A stretch of DNA of 64,000 nucleotides from Auanema rhodensis. Lineage: Eukaryota > Nematoda > Chromadorea > Rhabditida > Rhabditidae. The stretch spans positions 11,098,001 to 11,162,000 of the forward strand of contig OZ059899.1 of the NCBI GenBank assembly GCA_964057225.1, read 5' to 3'. Position numbers and translations under genes: made by a program. Below are positions 1-7,994 of this stretch, piece after piece. The notes beneath the pieces are model-generated. The model was not told where the DNA came from. It did not search any database and saw only the letters and a list, made by a program, of their open reading frames with translations. Within the stretch, counting starts at the first letter, position 1. Each line of letters opens with the position of its first letter.

Positions 1-900
1 ATAAAATTGAAAAGAATGCTGCCATGCGTAGCATTGCCAAACTGCAGCTAAATAGGTTTGTAAACTTTTTAAAACAATACATTACAAATTTGCTTATAGT
101 GTCTGGGGTAAAATGGGTCAAAGACCAGATAAAGCCCAAACCAAGATTATTGGTGTTGAGGACCCAGAAATTGGTAGGATCATTACTGATCCTGCAAGGG
201 AACTCACCGGGTTCAAAATTGTGGATAATGTTGCGTACTGCACAACAGTACCAGAGGATTCACATTTGGCGCCACCGCCTTTTACAAATGTAGCTATTGC
301 GGCCTATACAACCGCTCATGCAAGGCTACTATTGTATAAGGCAATGGAGAAAATTGGAAAGAATTTGGTGTATACAGGTAATTTTATACTTGTATTCAAT
401 TTAAACTTACATTATTTAGACACGGATTCTCTAATTTATCAAAGATGCCTAGATGAGCCAGATCCAATTGAGGATATGAAGGGTGAATGGTTAGGTAAAC
501 TAACCTCTGAAATACCCGATGGTTGGTCAATGACCAAGTTTGTGTCACCAGCGGCAAAAGTTTATAGTTATAAACTTGTAAATGCAGCTGGTGATGTAAA
601 ATATGTAACAAAGGCAAAGGGAGTGGTAAGTACGAGCTTTGACTTTTCAAATAATTTTATAATTTTCAGACGTTGGACCACACGGCAGCGTCAGTGGTAA
701 ACTTTGAAAGTATGGAGCGACTGGTTCGCGGACTCGTTGTGGATGGAGAGAAATTGGTTTTAAAAACCAATACGACATTGTTAAAGAGGCAACTCGGTGC
801 CATATCCACAATGGATATGACAAAAAGTACTAAAGTCGTAATGGATAAACTTTGTTATCTTCAAGATTATAGTACTTTACCCTACGGTTATTGTGAATAA
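1..900 (+). CDS. polB: Polinton protein-primed family B DNA polymerase, C-terminal part, four exons
   Basis: Replicative DNA polymerase of the Polinton. The 5' part is outside the window. Reading in frame from base 3, exons are 3-55, 100-377, 420-625 and 670-900; each intron (56-99, 378-419, 626-669; 44, 42 and 44 nt) starts GT and ends AG. Splicing restores polymerase motifs that the unspliced sequence breaks. Exons 1 and 2 join to the motif B region (KLQLNSVWGKMGQR), exons 2 and 3 join to the catalytic motif C (YTDTDS), and exons 3 and 4 join to the KGVTLD segment seen in Polinton polymerases. The protein ends PYGYCE. The 42-nt intron keeps the frame open, so an intronless reading would insert 14 foreign residues before DTDS. 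A poly(A) signal lies at 992-997. Family assignment is firm; exact splice sites are inferred. Confidence 0.9.
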
Positions 901-991
901 TATATTTGAATTTATAAATTTTTATCTTGTATATATTTGTATTTATAAAATTTTATCATTGTACATGTATATTTTTAAAAATAGTTGTATT

Positions 992-1004
992 AATAAATTT
1001 TATT
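992..1004. terminator. Back-to-back poly(A) signals of convergent polymerase and capsid genes
   Basis: AATAAA lies at 992-997 on the plus strand, about 90 nt after the polymerase stop. Its complement TTTATT at 999-1004 gives AATAAA on the minus strand, about 30 nt after the capsid gene stop. The two genes converge on this short AT-rich spacer. Confidence 0.55.
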
Positions 1005-1035
1005 CTTAAATCTTTTAAAGAATTTATTACATACA

Positions 1036-2370
1036 TTACAAACTGGTATCAATATATGGAGCACGATTGTTGTCAATTGAAAGAATAGAGTCATACTCTG
1101 CATAAACAATTGCATATAAGCCCTCTTGCGGCGTTTGTTGACCAAATTCCAATTTCAAGGCTACATTACCTTGTCGTATAACATCAAATAACTCTGACGA
1201 ATGCACAGTAGGAGAAATATCAAATACAAAAAATGTGAAACCAGCTTTATACATTGCTGGTGTAATACCATTGGATGAATCTGTACGACCAAGTCCCAAA
1301 CCTTCGAGCATGTCAATATATGCTGTGGCATAGGAAGATCGCCATTCTAAATTATAAGGACGGGTAGGTATTACCCTATTGTTGAGCGTCAAGTATATAT
1401 TTTTCAAATCAAACGGTTTAAAGTTGAATGGCGAATGTTTAAAAGTACCATTATAAGCGTGTGCGCCAACAAGACCTACTACGACACGTTTTGGTGTATG
1501 AGACGTGAATAATATATTATTAGGTGAATCCAAGCGGCCTCCTTCTATGAAATAAGAGCGCATTTTCACTGATGTCATGGGGTAGTGTATTCGATCCTTT
1601 GCGAGTTTATCTTCTATAGCCATAGCTAATCCAGCGTTTAGATCAAACTCTTGAATGAGCAAATGTACATCGCTGATATCTACTTTCAAATTTGGAAACT
1701 CCTCCTTTAATGTAGTATCCTTGTTTTCATTATTCCAGCCTAGAGTGTCAATTAAAAAGTTATCACGGTTTGGATATGCAGTTAGCTCCATTTTTGAATA
1801 GTTTACAAACAGTCGCTCTTGATTAAATAGGTCGATACTGACGGGAGCAGCCATCTCACACAATATGCCATTTTTTACAAGCGTTTGACGCGTTCTAAAT
1901 CCAGCACTGGATGCATTATCTATATATCTATCAGCATAATAGCCTGATATGGCAAGTTTGCTCTCTTTAACATCGTTGCTATACATTAAAATATTCTCGA
2001 TATATGTTTTATAGGCATGATTCACGGTAGAGTCATACACGCTAACATCGCCAATTTTCAAATGATACGAATGTATTAAACTGGCAGCAAATTGTTGACA
2101 TGGTGCAAAAACAAGGTTGTCTGGTACTGGATCACCGTTTGTGGTTACAATTTTAAATTTTACATTCAACCAACATCTTCTCAGATTGAGGAATGATTTG
2201 GAATTTTGAGCTATAACAAATTCCCATGGTCCTTGAGGAAGAAAAGTATTTTTCAAAGGGACTTGTACAGTACGAGTGGATTCAACACCTAATGCCGACG
2301 CAGGTATTTCACCATAGTTGATATTAGGTAAAAGGGCTTGTGCTGATTTTGAATCTATCAATTTAGCCAT
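1036..2370 (-). CDS. Polinton major capsid protein (double jelly-roll, F54H12.2-like)
   Basis: A 444-residue protein that resembles the Polinton major capsid protein family, often listed in invertebrate genomes under the C. elegans name F54H12.2. These proteins are predicted to fold as a double jelly-roll and form the icosahedral shell. Supporting features are the N-terminal segment with FLNLRRCWLNVKFK, a central stretch around residues 300-345 with FNFKPFDLKNIYLTLNN and PTRP, and a C-terminal strand pair ending LKLEFGQQ...IVYAEYDSILSIDNNR, which is typical of this family. The frame is intact. It directly follows the small basic protein gene: that gene's stop codon abuts this ATG with no gap, so the two are probably transcribed together. 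Homology is recalled, not searched. Confidence 0.88.
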   Translation of the reverse strand: MAKLIDSKSAQALLPNINYGEIPASALGVESTRTVQVPLKNTFLPQGPWEFVIAQNSKSFLNLRRCWLNVKFKIVTTNGDPVPDNLVFAPCQQFAASLIHSYHLKIGDVSVYDSTVNHAYKTYIENILMYSNDVKESKLAISGYYADRYIDNASSAGFRTRQTLVKNGILCEMAAPVSIDLFNQERLFVNYSKMELTAYPNRDNFLIDTLGWNNENKDTTLKEEFPNLKVDISDVHLLIQEFDLNAGLAMAIEDKLAKDRIHYPMTSVKMRSYFIEGGRLDSPNNILFTSHTPKRVVVGLVGAHAYNGTFKHSPFNFKPFDLKNIYLTLNNRVIPTRPYNLEWRSSYATAYIDMLEGLGLGRTDSSNGITPAMYKAGFTFFVFDISPTVHSSELFDVIRQGNVALKLEFGQQTPQEGLYAIVYAEYDSILSIDNNRAPYIDTSL

Positions 2371-2835
2371 TTAAATGTGAAACGACCGCTCACGAGTGAT
2401 GCACAACCGCTTATGAGGTTTTGTGGTTTTGCGTCGTCGCCGTTTGCCCAAGCCGGTAAGATCTCGTATAGCTTGTCGGCCGGCTGTTTTAAGAGTTTCC
2501 TTGATATTATCGCCTTTCAGCACCCCATCGACAATTTCATTACCAGTTTTCAGCAACTGTCCGCCAAGAGGTGAATTTACAACTGGACTATTGCTTACAA
2601 CACTGGATAAGGCGTTTCTTCCGGCATTGATGAGATTTTGGGCTATAGGTGATTGAATGATGCGTGGTAGAAATGATGCCAAAGTTGCCAAAATACCACC
2701 CAAACCATGACCCCTCTGCATTCCACGTTGAAACATCATTCCGCTAAATGGGGCGCCACCCATTTGTTGATTTAAAAGTGTTGTCCATTGAATAGAGTTG
2801 ACATCCAAAAGGAGGTGCGGCATATCGAACCGCAC
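2371..2835 (-). CDS. Small basic virion-associated protein (pVI/core-like), Polinton
   Basis: A 154-residue protein (150 if the Met at 2823 is used). The middle is rich in Gly, Ala, Leu and Asn (around residues 45-100), with a likely amphipathic segment. The C-terminus carries a strongly basic GKRRRRKTTKPHKR tract suited to DNA binding or nuclear targeting. Polintons and adenoviruses both carry small proteins of this character (membrane-lytic pVI or core protein) next to the capsid gene and the protease that cleaves them. A possible protease-type glycine site is visible near the N-terminus (MGGAPF), but cleavage is only inferred. The assignment rests on composition and position. The gene ends directly against the capsid ATG. 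Confidence 0.6.
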   Translation of the reverse strand: MRFDMPHLLLDVNSIQWTTLLNQQMGGAPFSGMMFQRGMQRGHGLGGILATLASFLPRIIQSPIAQNLINAGRNALSSVVSNSPVVNSPLGGQLLKTGNEIVDGVLKGDNIKETLKTAGRQAIRDLTGLGKRRRRKTTKPHKRLCITRERSFHI

Positions 2836-2874
2836 GCGCGCAATACAAAAGTTACACTAGATCATTCTACTAAA

Positions 2875-3330
2875 ATGTATTCGTCTGAAATAGTATCACT
2901 ATTGCAATCTGTCCCCAGCACTCGGAAACTATTCCTCGGTGTATATAGCGCTGATACTCTACCCAAAACGCGTCGTAAAAACTTTGCACTTGTCGTAAAT
3001 ACTGACACACATGATAAGCCAGGCACACATTGGCAGGTCATCTTTGTCCGTAACAAGCAAGCCTATTTTTTCTGTAGCTTGGGATATAAAATGAACAAGT
3101 ACATTCAAAATTATCTGGCCAAATATAAAAAGGTAAAAATTAATACTTGCAAACCACAACGTATAATTGAATACACTTGTGGTGGCTACGTGGTATTTGT
3201 AATACTAATGTTGTCGGCTGGTAATTCATTTGAAAGCATTTGTTCATTTTTTAAACTATTGAAAAATGATGATGTCTTTATTAAAGCGTTTATGCATAAA
3301 GTATTCGACTATAAATTGGCTACTATATAA
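2875..3330 (+). CDS. Adenain-like cysteine protease, Polinton PRO
   Basis: A 151-residue protein with adenovirus-protease (peptidase C5) signature. The NTDTHDKPGTHW block supplies the catalytic His52, and QRIIEYTCGGY supplies the oxyanion Gln95 and nucleophile Cys102, seven residues apart as in adenain. In the family this enzyme processes capsid precursors during virion maturation. The acidic residue normally found in a FDSYG-type motif is absent: the equivalent place reads FCSLG, with Cys67. The start is the first ATG; an upstream in-frame TTG would overlap the antisense virion gene and is not credible. It reads in the direction opposite to the capsid genes and away from them, so 2836-2874 may act as a shared promoter. 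Confidence 0.87.
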   Translation: MYSSEIVSLLQSVPSTRKLFLGVYSADTLPKTRRKNFALVVNTDTHDKPGTHWQVIFVRNKQAYFFCSLGYKMNKYIQNYLAKYKKVKINTCKPQRIIEYTCGGYVVFVILMLSAGNSFESICSFFKLLKNDDVFIKAFMHKVFDYKLATI

Positions 3331-3371
3331 GAAATTTGTCATTAATAACCTGCTACATTACGTGGTCAGTT

Positions 3372-3542
3372 ATGAATATTCCTTGTCACTGTGAATTATG
3401 TGTCAAATACACGTTGGAGCAATCTAAACCAGCGCCTTTATACAGGAGAATGTTGAAATGTATTTCAGTGCCATTTATTAAAGGTATAGCATTGGGATTG
3501 GGCTTTTGTACAACACTAGTCATATTATTGCTCATTATATAA
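3372..3542 (+). CDS. Small protein with C-terminal transmembrane helix
   Basis: A 56-residue protein starting at the first ATG after the protease stop, 41 nt downstream. The N-terminal part has a CHCELC cluster. The last 20 or so residues (ALGLGFCTTLVILLLII at the end) form a clear membrane-spanning helix with almost no tail. I do not recognise a named family. Small membrane proteins do occur between protease and packaging genes in Polintons, and an envelope or virion-membrane role is possible but unproven. Confidence 0.5.
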   Translation: MNIPCHCELCVKYTLEQSKPAPLYRRMLKCISVPFIKGIALGLGFCTTLVILLLII

Positions 3543-3583
3543 AAGTGGGTTGATTGCGTGTGGTCGTTTTTCATTTTCCTCTA

Positions 3584-4048
3584 ATGGAACTTTTATGTAA
3601 CAAATATTGTGGTACATGCAAGGAAATATTTTCTTCAACCAAGCATTTTAGTGATCACGTTTTGAAAAGACATGCAGGGATTCAACCCATATGTAACAAT
3701 TATATCAGCAATGCTGACTTTATTCAAAAATATGGACATTTGGATGGTGTTCGTAGACGTTTGTGCCCTCATTGTAGTGAAACTTTTGGAACAAGATTCA
3801 ATTGTGAGCGTCATATTCGGCGTATTCATAATAATAATGGAACGAATGGTGAAGATGGTGATGGAAATGATACCAGCAAACCCTTTGAAAAAGCTGAGGA
3901 GTTTGTACATTCAACCCAATCAAAAAGATGCCGCAGCAATAGTGACGGAGAACATTCACAACACGAGCCGAGCGACAAACAAAACTGCCCTAAACTATCT
4001 TTTAAACCTTCGAAAATAAAAATGTGGTATTGTATAACTGTTGAATAA
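3584..4048 (+). CDS. C2H2 zinc-finger protein, two fingers
   Basis: A 154-residue protein starting at MELLCNKYCG. Two classical Cys2His2 fingers are visible. The first begins CGTCKEIF and ends HVLKRH (about residues 9-30); the second begins CPHCSETF and ends HIRRIH (about residues 62-83). The rest is hydrophilic, with an acidic Asn/Gly/Asp stretch and a Ser/His/Gln-rich tail. It probably binds nucleic acid, perhaps as a regulator of the element's own genes. It is not a core Polinton gene and may have been captured. Its stop codon lies inside an AATAAA signal and sits 5 nt from the stop of the convergent minor capsid gene. Confidence 0.75.
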   Translation: MELLCNKYCGTCKEIFSSTKHFSDHVLKRHAGIQPICNNYISNADFIQKYGHLDGVRRRLCPHCSETFGTRFNCERHIRRIHNNNGTNGEDGDGNDTSKPFEKAEEFVHSTQSKRCRSNSDGEHSQHEPSDKQNCPKLSFKPSKIKMWYCITVE

Positions 4049-4058
4049 AGCGTTTATT
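4044..4058. terminator. Overlapping stop codons and poly(A) signals, convergent genes
   Basis: AATAAA at 4044-4049 contains the zinc-finger gene's TAA (4046-4048). TTTATT at 4053-4058 is AATAAA on the minus strand and contains the minor capsid gene's TAA (4054-4056). The sequence shows two convergent genes with only 5 nt between coding regions, each stop built into its own signal. Whether these signals are used is inferred. Confidence 0.5.
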
Positions 4059-4911
4059 TCATATTTTTAACATGCAATGTAACAACTGTAGAACCATAAT
4101 TAAATTGCATAGGACGACCAAATTCATCTAAAATTTCAATACGTATGGTATCGAGTGTTTGTCTAGTGATTGGTACATAACGAATAGGATTAAATGTTTT
4201 GGCAATCATTTTACCAAATTCAGTAGGAGGTGGTACAGGCAAACATGCAAGTAAATTAGCTTTCACATTACCAAGAATGGAATATTCTACAATATCACAA
4301 TATATATACATTGTATTAATGTTATTTGAAAAATCAATAGGACGCCTGGCTATTATTGTATCGTTGATGTTTTTATTTTCAAAACCAAGAAAATATGCAA
4401 AATCATCACCAAGCGTTGCATTCATTAATAGTCGCTTGCTTGTTACAAACTCTATGCGCTGCAATGTTTTGTTAAACTGAAATGTGGCGTCTGCGAGCAT
4501 TTCCTCCACTAGCTTAGCCTCAGCCTGGCGATTATTATACCATTTTTTTACATCTTCATCTTTATCTATTAAACTTTTTATACGTGCTTCTTCCTCAGCT
4601 CCAAGAGGCTTTGTATTGTTGGCGATAAATGATTCTCTTCCAGCATTGATTCCGCGTATTATTTCATCACCATTTGCATAGTTGCCTTTAGGCAAGTGTA
4701 GAATAAATTTTCTATTGGAAAAACGTAGTGTATAAGATAAATCTTTTTGAACATTTAATATAGAACAAGGAAAAATGATGTCTGTCAGCCCAATGCAATA
4801 TCTATTATTGCGTAGCCTTAGTGTTTCAGGTAATCTGGTAAGAAACACTGATGATGTATTACTTTTTTCAGAGTCAACTGATGATGGAAGAGTAATGTAA
4901 AAATCATCCAT
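4054..4911 (-). CDS. Polinton minor capsid protein (penton-like, PX)
   Basis: A 285-residue protein resembling the Polinton minor capsid (penton) proteins, predicted single jelly-roll proteins that occupy the vertices of the shell. Features seen are an N-terminal MDDFYITLPSS start with a hydrophobic beta-strand series (about residues 10-75), a charged helical insert (about 98-140), the segment INTMYIYCDIVE near residue 200, and a final strand block with ILDEFGRPMQFNYGS and VTLHVK. The YxYCDIVE and final FGRP blocks are characteristic of this family as I recall it. It is transcribed away from the ATPase gene, with about 79 nt between the two ATGs that could hold a bidirectional promoter. Confidence 0.82.
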   Translation of the reverse strand: MDDFYITLPSSVDSEKSNTSSVFLTRLPETLRLRNNRYCIGLTDIIFPCSILNVQKDLSYTLRFSNRKFILHLPKGNYANGDEIIRGINAGRESFIANNTKPLGAEEEARIKSLIDKDEDVKKWYNNRQAEAKLVEEMLADATFQFNKTLQRIEFVTSKRLLMNATLGDDFAYFLGFENKNINDTIIARRPIDFSNNINTMYIYCDIVEYSILGNVKANLLACLPVPPPTEFGKMIAKTFNPIRYVPITRQTLDTIRIEILDEFGRPMQFNYGSTVVTLHVKNMK

Positions 4912-4990
4912 GACAAACCACCACTTGATACGTGTACACTATTGCAAATGAAATCATTTGCATTTTAGGTACATTTACGAGTGGTTGATT

Positions 4991-5638
4991 ATGGTTTTCA
5001 GCTTCAAACTACCCAGTCAGACAACTGTAATAGGTGCTACCCAATGCGGTAAAACAACCCTCATAAAGCACATATGTGAAAATACTGAAAAGTTTTTCAA
5101 CGTCCCCATTGATAGAATATTCTGGTTCAGTCAATGTGGGTCATCGTCAGGTGTACCAATAAATGATGAGCGTTTAATAATTATTCAAGGGCCTCCTGAT
5201 CCTGATTTGATAAAAGAACAAAAGGGAGTAAATACTATACTAGTGCTGGATGATTTGATGAACTTTTTTTCATCGAATAAAGCAGCAAAGGAATTGCTCA
5301 ACAACATTTTTACAGTATGGGCTCATCACTGGAATTTGGCAGTGTTTAATCTTGTGCAAGCGGCATTTCAACTGGACAGGACCAGTCGAATCAATAGTAC
5401 ATATATAATACTGATGAAAAGTCATTCAGATATATTACAAATACGTAATTGTCTGCAGCAATTATTTGGGCCACGTTTCAAAAATGCTCTAGAGGCGTAT
5501 GATGATGCAATGTCGACTCCCTATAGTCATTTACTGATTGACAATCATCCTTTAACAAGTGAGAAGCAGCGTATACTATCTGATATAACAGCGGAGAACC
5601 CTATTGTTTATGTTGCCAGAAATGTGTTTAGTGTTTAA
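4991..5638 (+). CDS. A32/FtsK-type DNA-packaging ATPase, Polinton
   Basis: A 215-residue P-loop ATPase. Walker A is GATQCGKT (residues 15-22). Walker B is ILVLDDLM with the acidic pair at 87-88. A downstream segment HHWNLAVFNLVQ with a polar end fits the sensor region of the A32 packaging ATPase group. In Polintons and related viruses this enzyme is thought to pump DNA into the capsid. The start chosen is the ATG giving MVFSFKLPSQ, which puts the P-loop near the N-terminus as usual; an in-frame TTG further upstream is ignored. It begins a same-strand run of four genes ending with the integrase. Confidence 0.9.
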   Translation: MVFSFKLPSQTTVIGATQCGKTTLIKHICENTEKFFNVPIDRIFWFSQCGSSSGVPINDERLIIIQGPPDPDLIKEQKGVNTILVLDDLMNFFSSNKAAKELLNNIFTVWAHHWNLAVFNLVQAAFQLDRTSRINSTYIILMKSHSDILQIRNCLQQLFGPRFKNALEAYDDAMSTPYSHLLIDNHPLTSEKQRILSDITAENPIVYVARNVFSV

Positions 5639-5650
5639 AGTGCTTGTTCA

Positions 5651-5959
5651 ATGAGTGGTCGTATTTTGTCAAATTTCAACTTTTTGTCTTCTTGCGCCAA
5701 AACTCCTTGTTCTGTTTCCTCATTTTCTTTTGCACAAATTGAAATTATTGTTGAAATTGTATTTAATATTGTGAAAAATAATAATTTTCTTTTAACTAAC
5801 AAGGAATATAAAACCCTCTTGCCCATATCTTCATTATTACGTCAAATAGCTTTGATACGCACACCGGAAAAGGCTAAATCATTATTGGCAACGCTTTCAC
5901 ACAAACAATTGAAAACAATAGTTACATGTGGTATTGCCTATTTTGGTTTTAAATCATGA
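5651..5959 (+). CDS. Short conserved Polinton protein of unknown function
   Basis: A 102-residue protein starting 12 nt after the ATPase stop. The pattern from residue 31 on (a hydrophobic helix, NNNFLL, a Lys/Leu helix, then ALIRTPEKAKSLL) matches a short protein found repeatedly beside Polinton ATPase and integrase genes in invertebrates. There it is usually basic and ends in a Leu/Gly-rich helix. I know of no assigned function. Its stop overlaps the next ATG (ATGA), which suggests tight co-transcription. Confidence 0.65.
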   Translation: MSGRILSNFNFLSSCAKTPCSVSSFSFAQIEIIVEIVFNIVKNNNFLLTNKEYKTLLPISSLLRQIALIRTPEKAKSLLATLSHKQLKTIVTCGIAYFGFKS

Positions 5960-6672
5960 AGCTCAACCATAAATATCGACTAATTCCTGTCGACGAGGAA
6001 ACAATTAATATAGACAAGTTTGATGCAGAGCTCAAGCTTTTACGAGAAAATAGAGCTATACCCGACTATAAAAAGGCTGAACTATACGAAGACTTGATTG
6101 CTCGTCTCAAAAACTATAGAGAAAGTATAGATGCGCCCATATCAGTACAAGTGGAAAATGTTGATCCACCTCTATTGCCAGAATACAAGTTGCCAAGAAA
6201 GTATAACAATTTGTGGGAGAAATTTCCAGAGGTGCGCACAAACAAGAATAACCAACTTGTGATTAATAATGAGGCTGTACCAAACACGAATATTACAAAA
6301 ATTTTAGATTTTGTATTGGATAAAACAAAAACGGAGCCCAATGGATTTTCAGTCTTGTCAAAGTTTTTAGCCAGTAAAGGCGTACCAAGTTCTAACAAGA
6401 AACAAACTAGAAGAGAGTCGGCTGACAATGATTCAGTTGACGTTGTAACTAGAGCTGAACCGGCTGTTACAGACTTGGACTCTACTATATTACCTAGAAC
6501 GCCTCGTCATCGTAAAGCTGTTATTCGATATTCACCATCACCGGTTCGTACACTCAAAAGTAAAAGGTCAAAGACTTTTGATACTGCCGCCGAATCATAT
6601 TACACACCACAAGAAGGAGACTCACAGAATGGCCAAGGTCGTAAAAGGTTCTACATTAGATTATGGAAATGA
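5956..6672 (+). CDS. Conserved Polinton protein of unknown function, coiled-coil N-terminus
   Basis: A 238-residue protein that begins MKLNHKYRLIPVDEE. Proteins with this kind of start (a KYRLVP-like strand followed by charged helices) occur next to the short protein in other Polintons. Residues 20-60 are strongly charged and likely helical. The segment LPRKYNNLWEKFPEV and the NTNITKILDFVLDKTK helix are the most conserved-looking parts. The C-terminal half is disordered, Ser/Thr/Arg-rich, with several TPR/SPSPVR-type phosphorylation-like sites. No enzyme motif is visible. The last 44 nt overlap the integrase gene in another frame. Confidence 0.62.
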   Translation: MKLNHKYRLIPVDEETINIDKFDAELKLLRENRAIPDYKKAELYEDLIARLKNYRESIDAPISVQVENVDPPLLPEYKLPRKYNNLWEKFPEVRTNKNNQLVINNEAVPNTNITKILDFVLDKTKTEPNGFSVLSKFLASKGVPSSNKKQTRRESADNDSVDVVTRAEPAVTDLDSTILPRTPRHRKAVIRYSPSPVRTLKSKRSKTFDTAAESYYTPQEGDSQNGQGRKRFYIRLWK

Positions 6673-7696
6673 TATTTTGGCGAGCATTTATTACGATATA
6701 AAACACCCAGCTTCATATACATCAGCCAAGAATTTATTATCGCAAGCACGAAAACATGGCATTTCAAAGGTACAAGTTGATGATTTTTTGCAAGATTCTG
6801 AAACTTTTACACGACATAAACCAACCAGAATGCGTATGCAGACTAGAAAGACTAGAGGATGTGGTCGATTTCTAACAGTGCAAGCAGATTTGGTTGATAT
6901 GCAAAAATATAAAAAATTAAACGACGGCTATGCTTACATGTTGACCATGATTGATGTTTATACACGCATGTTATATGTTAGGCCTTTGAAAACTAAAGGT
7001 GGTATAGAGGTTGCTAGTGCATTTGAAAGTTTATTCAAGAATTTTATACCAATTCAGTTGATTACTGATAATGGCACAGAGTTTTATAATAGTCATTGTG
7101 AAAAACTATTCAAAAAGTTTGCCATACTGCACGGATCTACAAGTTCACCACAAAAGGCTGCAATGGTGGAGCGAGCAAATAGAACTTTAAAAACACGCAT
7201 GATGAAATATCTCTATTACAAGAATAATCATCGATGGATTGATATCCTAGATGACTTGGTTGAAGGAATAAATAAATCTTATAATCGGTCAATTAAAATG
7301 CGGCCCATTGATGTTAAAGCAAATATATTCATTGAAGAATATGCACCAGCTGTTAAAAGCCGCTTTAAAATTGGTGATACTGTTCGCATAAGCAAAAATA
7401 GGCGTACTTTTGAAAAAAGCTACGAGTCTGGATATACAATGGAGCTGTTCACAATTGATGAGGTTGTAACCGGAAACCCAACCGTGTATAAACTTGTAGA
7501 TTATAATGGTGAACGTATAAAGGGAATATTCTACGAACCTGAACTTGTCTTGGCTACTAATAAAAGCAACAAGTACTATATAGAAAAAGTTTTAAAAGAG
7601 CGTACTCGAAGCGGTAAACGTCAAGTATTTGTAAAATGGAGTGGATATCCCGACAACTTTAATGAATGGATAGATGCAGAAAATTTAAATGTATAA
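6629..7696 (+). CDS. int: Retroviral-type integrase with C-terminal chromodomain, Polinton INT
   Basis: A 355-residue integrase starting at MAKVVKGSTL. The catalytic core carries Asp87 (QADLVDM), Asp147 (TDNGTEF) and Glu181 (MVERANRTLK), a DDE triad with 33 residues between the last two. The C-terminal 40 residues, around YYIEKVLKERTRSGKRQVFVKWSGYP and ending NEWIDAENL, form a chromodomain with its conserved Tyr, Trp and Glu positions. Such domains read methylated histone H3 and steer insertion. The enzyme inserts the linear Polinton through its inverted repeats. The start overlaps the preceding gene by 44 nt. Poly(A) signal AATAAA lies at 7727-7732. Intact, so catalytic activity is possible. 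Confidence 0.93.
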   Translation: MAKVVKGSTLDYGNDILASIYYDIKHPASYTSAKNLLSQARKHGISKVQVDDFLQDSETFTRHKPTRMRMQTRKTRGCGRFLTVQADLVDMQKYKKLNDGYAYMLTMIDVYTRMLYVRPLKTKGGIEVASAFESLFKNFIPIQLITDNGTEFYNSHCEKLFKKFAILHGSTSSPQKAAMVERANRTLKTRMMKYLYYKNNHRWIDILDDLVEGINKSYNRSIKMRPIDVKANIFIEEYAPAVKSRFKIGDTVRISKNRRTFEKSYESGYTMELFTIDEVVTGNPTVYKLVDYNGERIKGIFYEPELVLATNKSNKYYIEKVLKERTRSGKRQVFVKWSGYPDNFNEWIDAENLNV

Positions 7697-7994
7697 TTTT
7701 TCAATGTTATAAACAATTGTAATTATAATAAATGATTTATTTGATATATCGCATAATGTAACAATAAAAAACCAGCAAAATACAAACAACAATTCAACCT
7801 GAAAAAAAAAAAATGTAGACTATTCAAATTTTCAAATTCTTACCAGTTGGTTGATCATTCGTCCTCAATTGATGAGCCATTGATGGATATTCGCAAGAGC
7901 TGGAAAAAAAAAAATGTTACGGCTGAGAATATAAAAAATGCCACATAACAAAACAAGAATAAAACGCCAATTGTACTATTTGTGCTTGTTGTAG
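7697..7994. other. Spacer between the Polinton integrase and the next gene
   Basis: It holds the integrase poly(A) signal (7727-7732) and a minus-strand AATAAA (complement 7737-7742). It also has two long T tracts on the minus strand that look like splice acceptors. The Polinton terminus should lie in or just beyond this stretch, but I could not identify it. Confidence 0.4.
7844..7899 (-). other. Possible extra exon on the minus strand
   Basis: Minus-strand T11 followed by CCAG precedes the segment, and GTAAG follows it. The following interval (7799-7843, 45 nt) ends in T12-CAG, so it has the size and signals of the other introns here. The exon reads in frame to a stop just after the next junction. 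It could be a 3'-UTR exon or an alternative terminal exon of the gene at 7995-8579. Confidence 0.35.

Larger units (their letters stand above)
1..7740. mobile_element. Polinton/Maverick DNA transposon, right-hand part
   Basis: Ten neighbouring genes form the usual Polinton set: family B polymerase, capsid proteins, adenain-like protease, packaging ATPase and retroviral-type integrase. Polintons are 15-20 kb self-synthesising transposons with terminal inverted repeats, so the part with the rest of the polymerase and one terminus must lie left of the window. The integrase is the last gene on the right, where it usually sits close to a terminus. I could not define the right inverted repeat or a target duplication because the partner end is not visible, so the right limit given here is simply the poly(A) signal after the integrase gene. 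No frameshift or internal stop is seen in any of the genes. Confidence 0.9.

Noticed and set aside
396-650. Antisense open frame across the polymerase gene
   Set aside because: Shadow of the coding strand and crosses inferred introns.
2788-2874. Longer N-terminus for the protease starting at a TTG
   Set aside because: Non-ATG start overlapping the antisense virion gene; the ATG at 2875 gives a normal family length.
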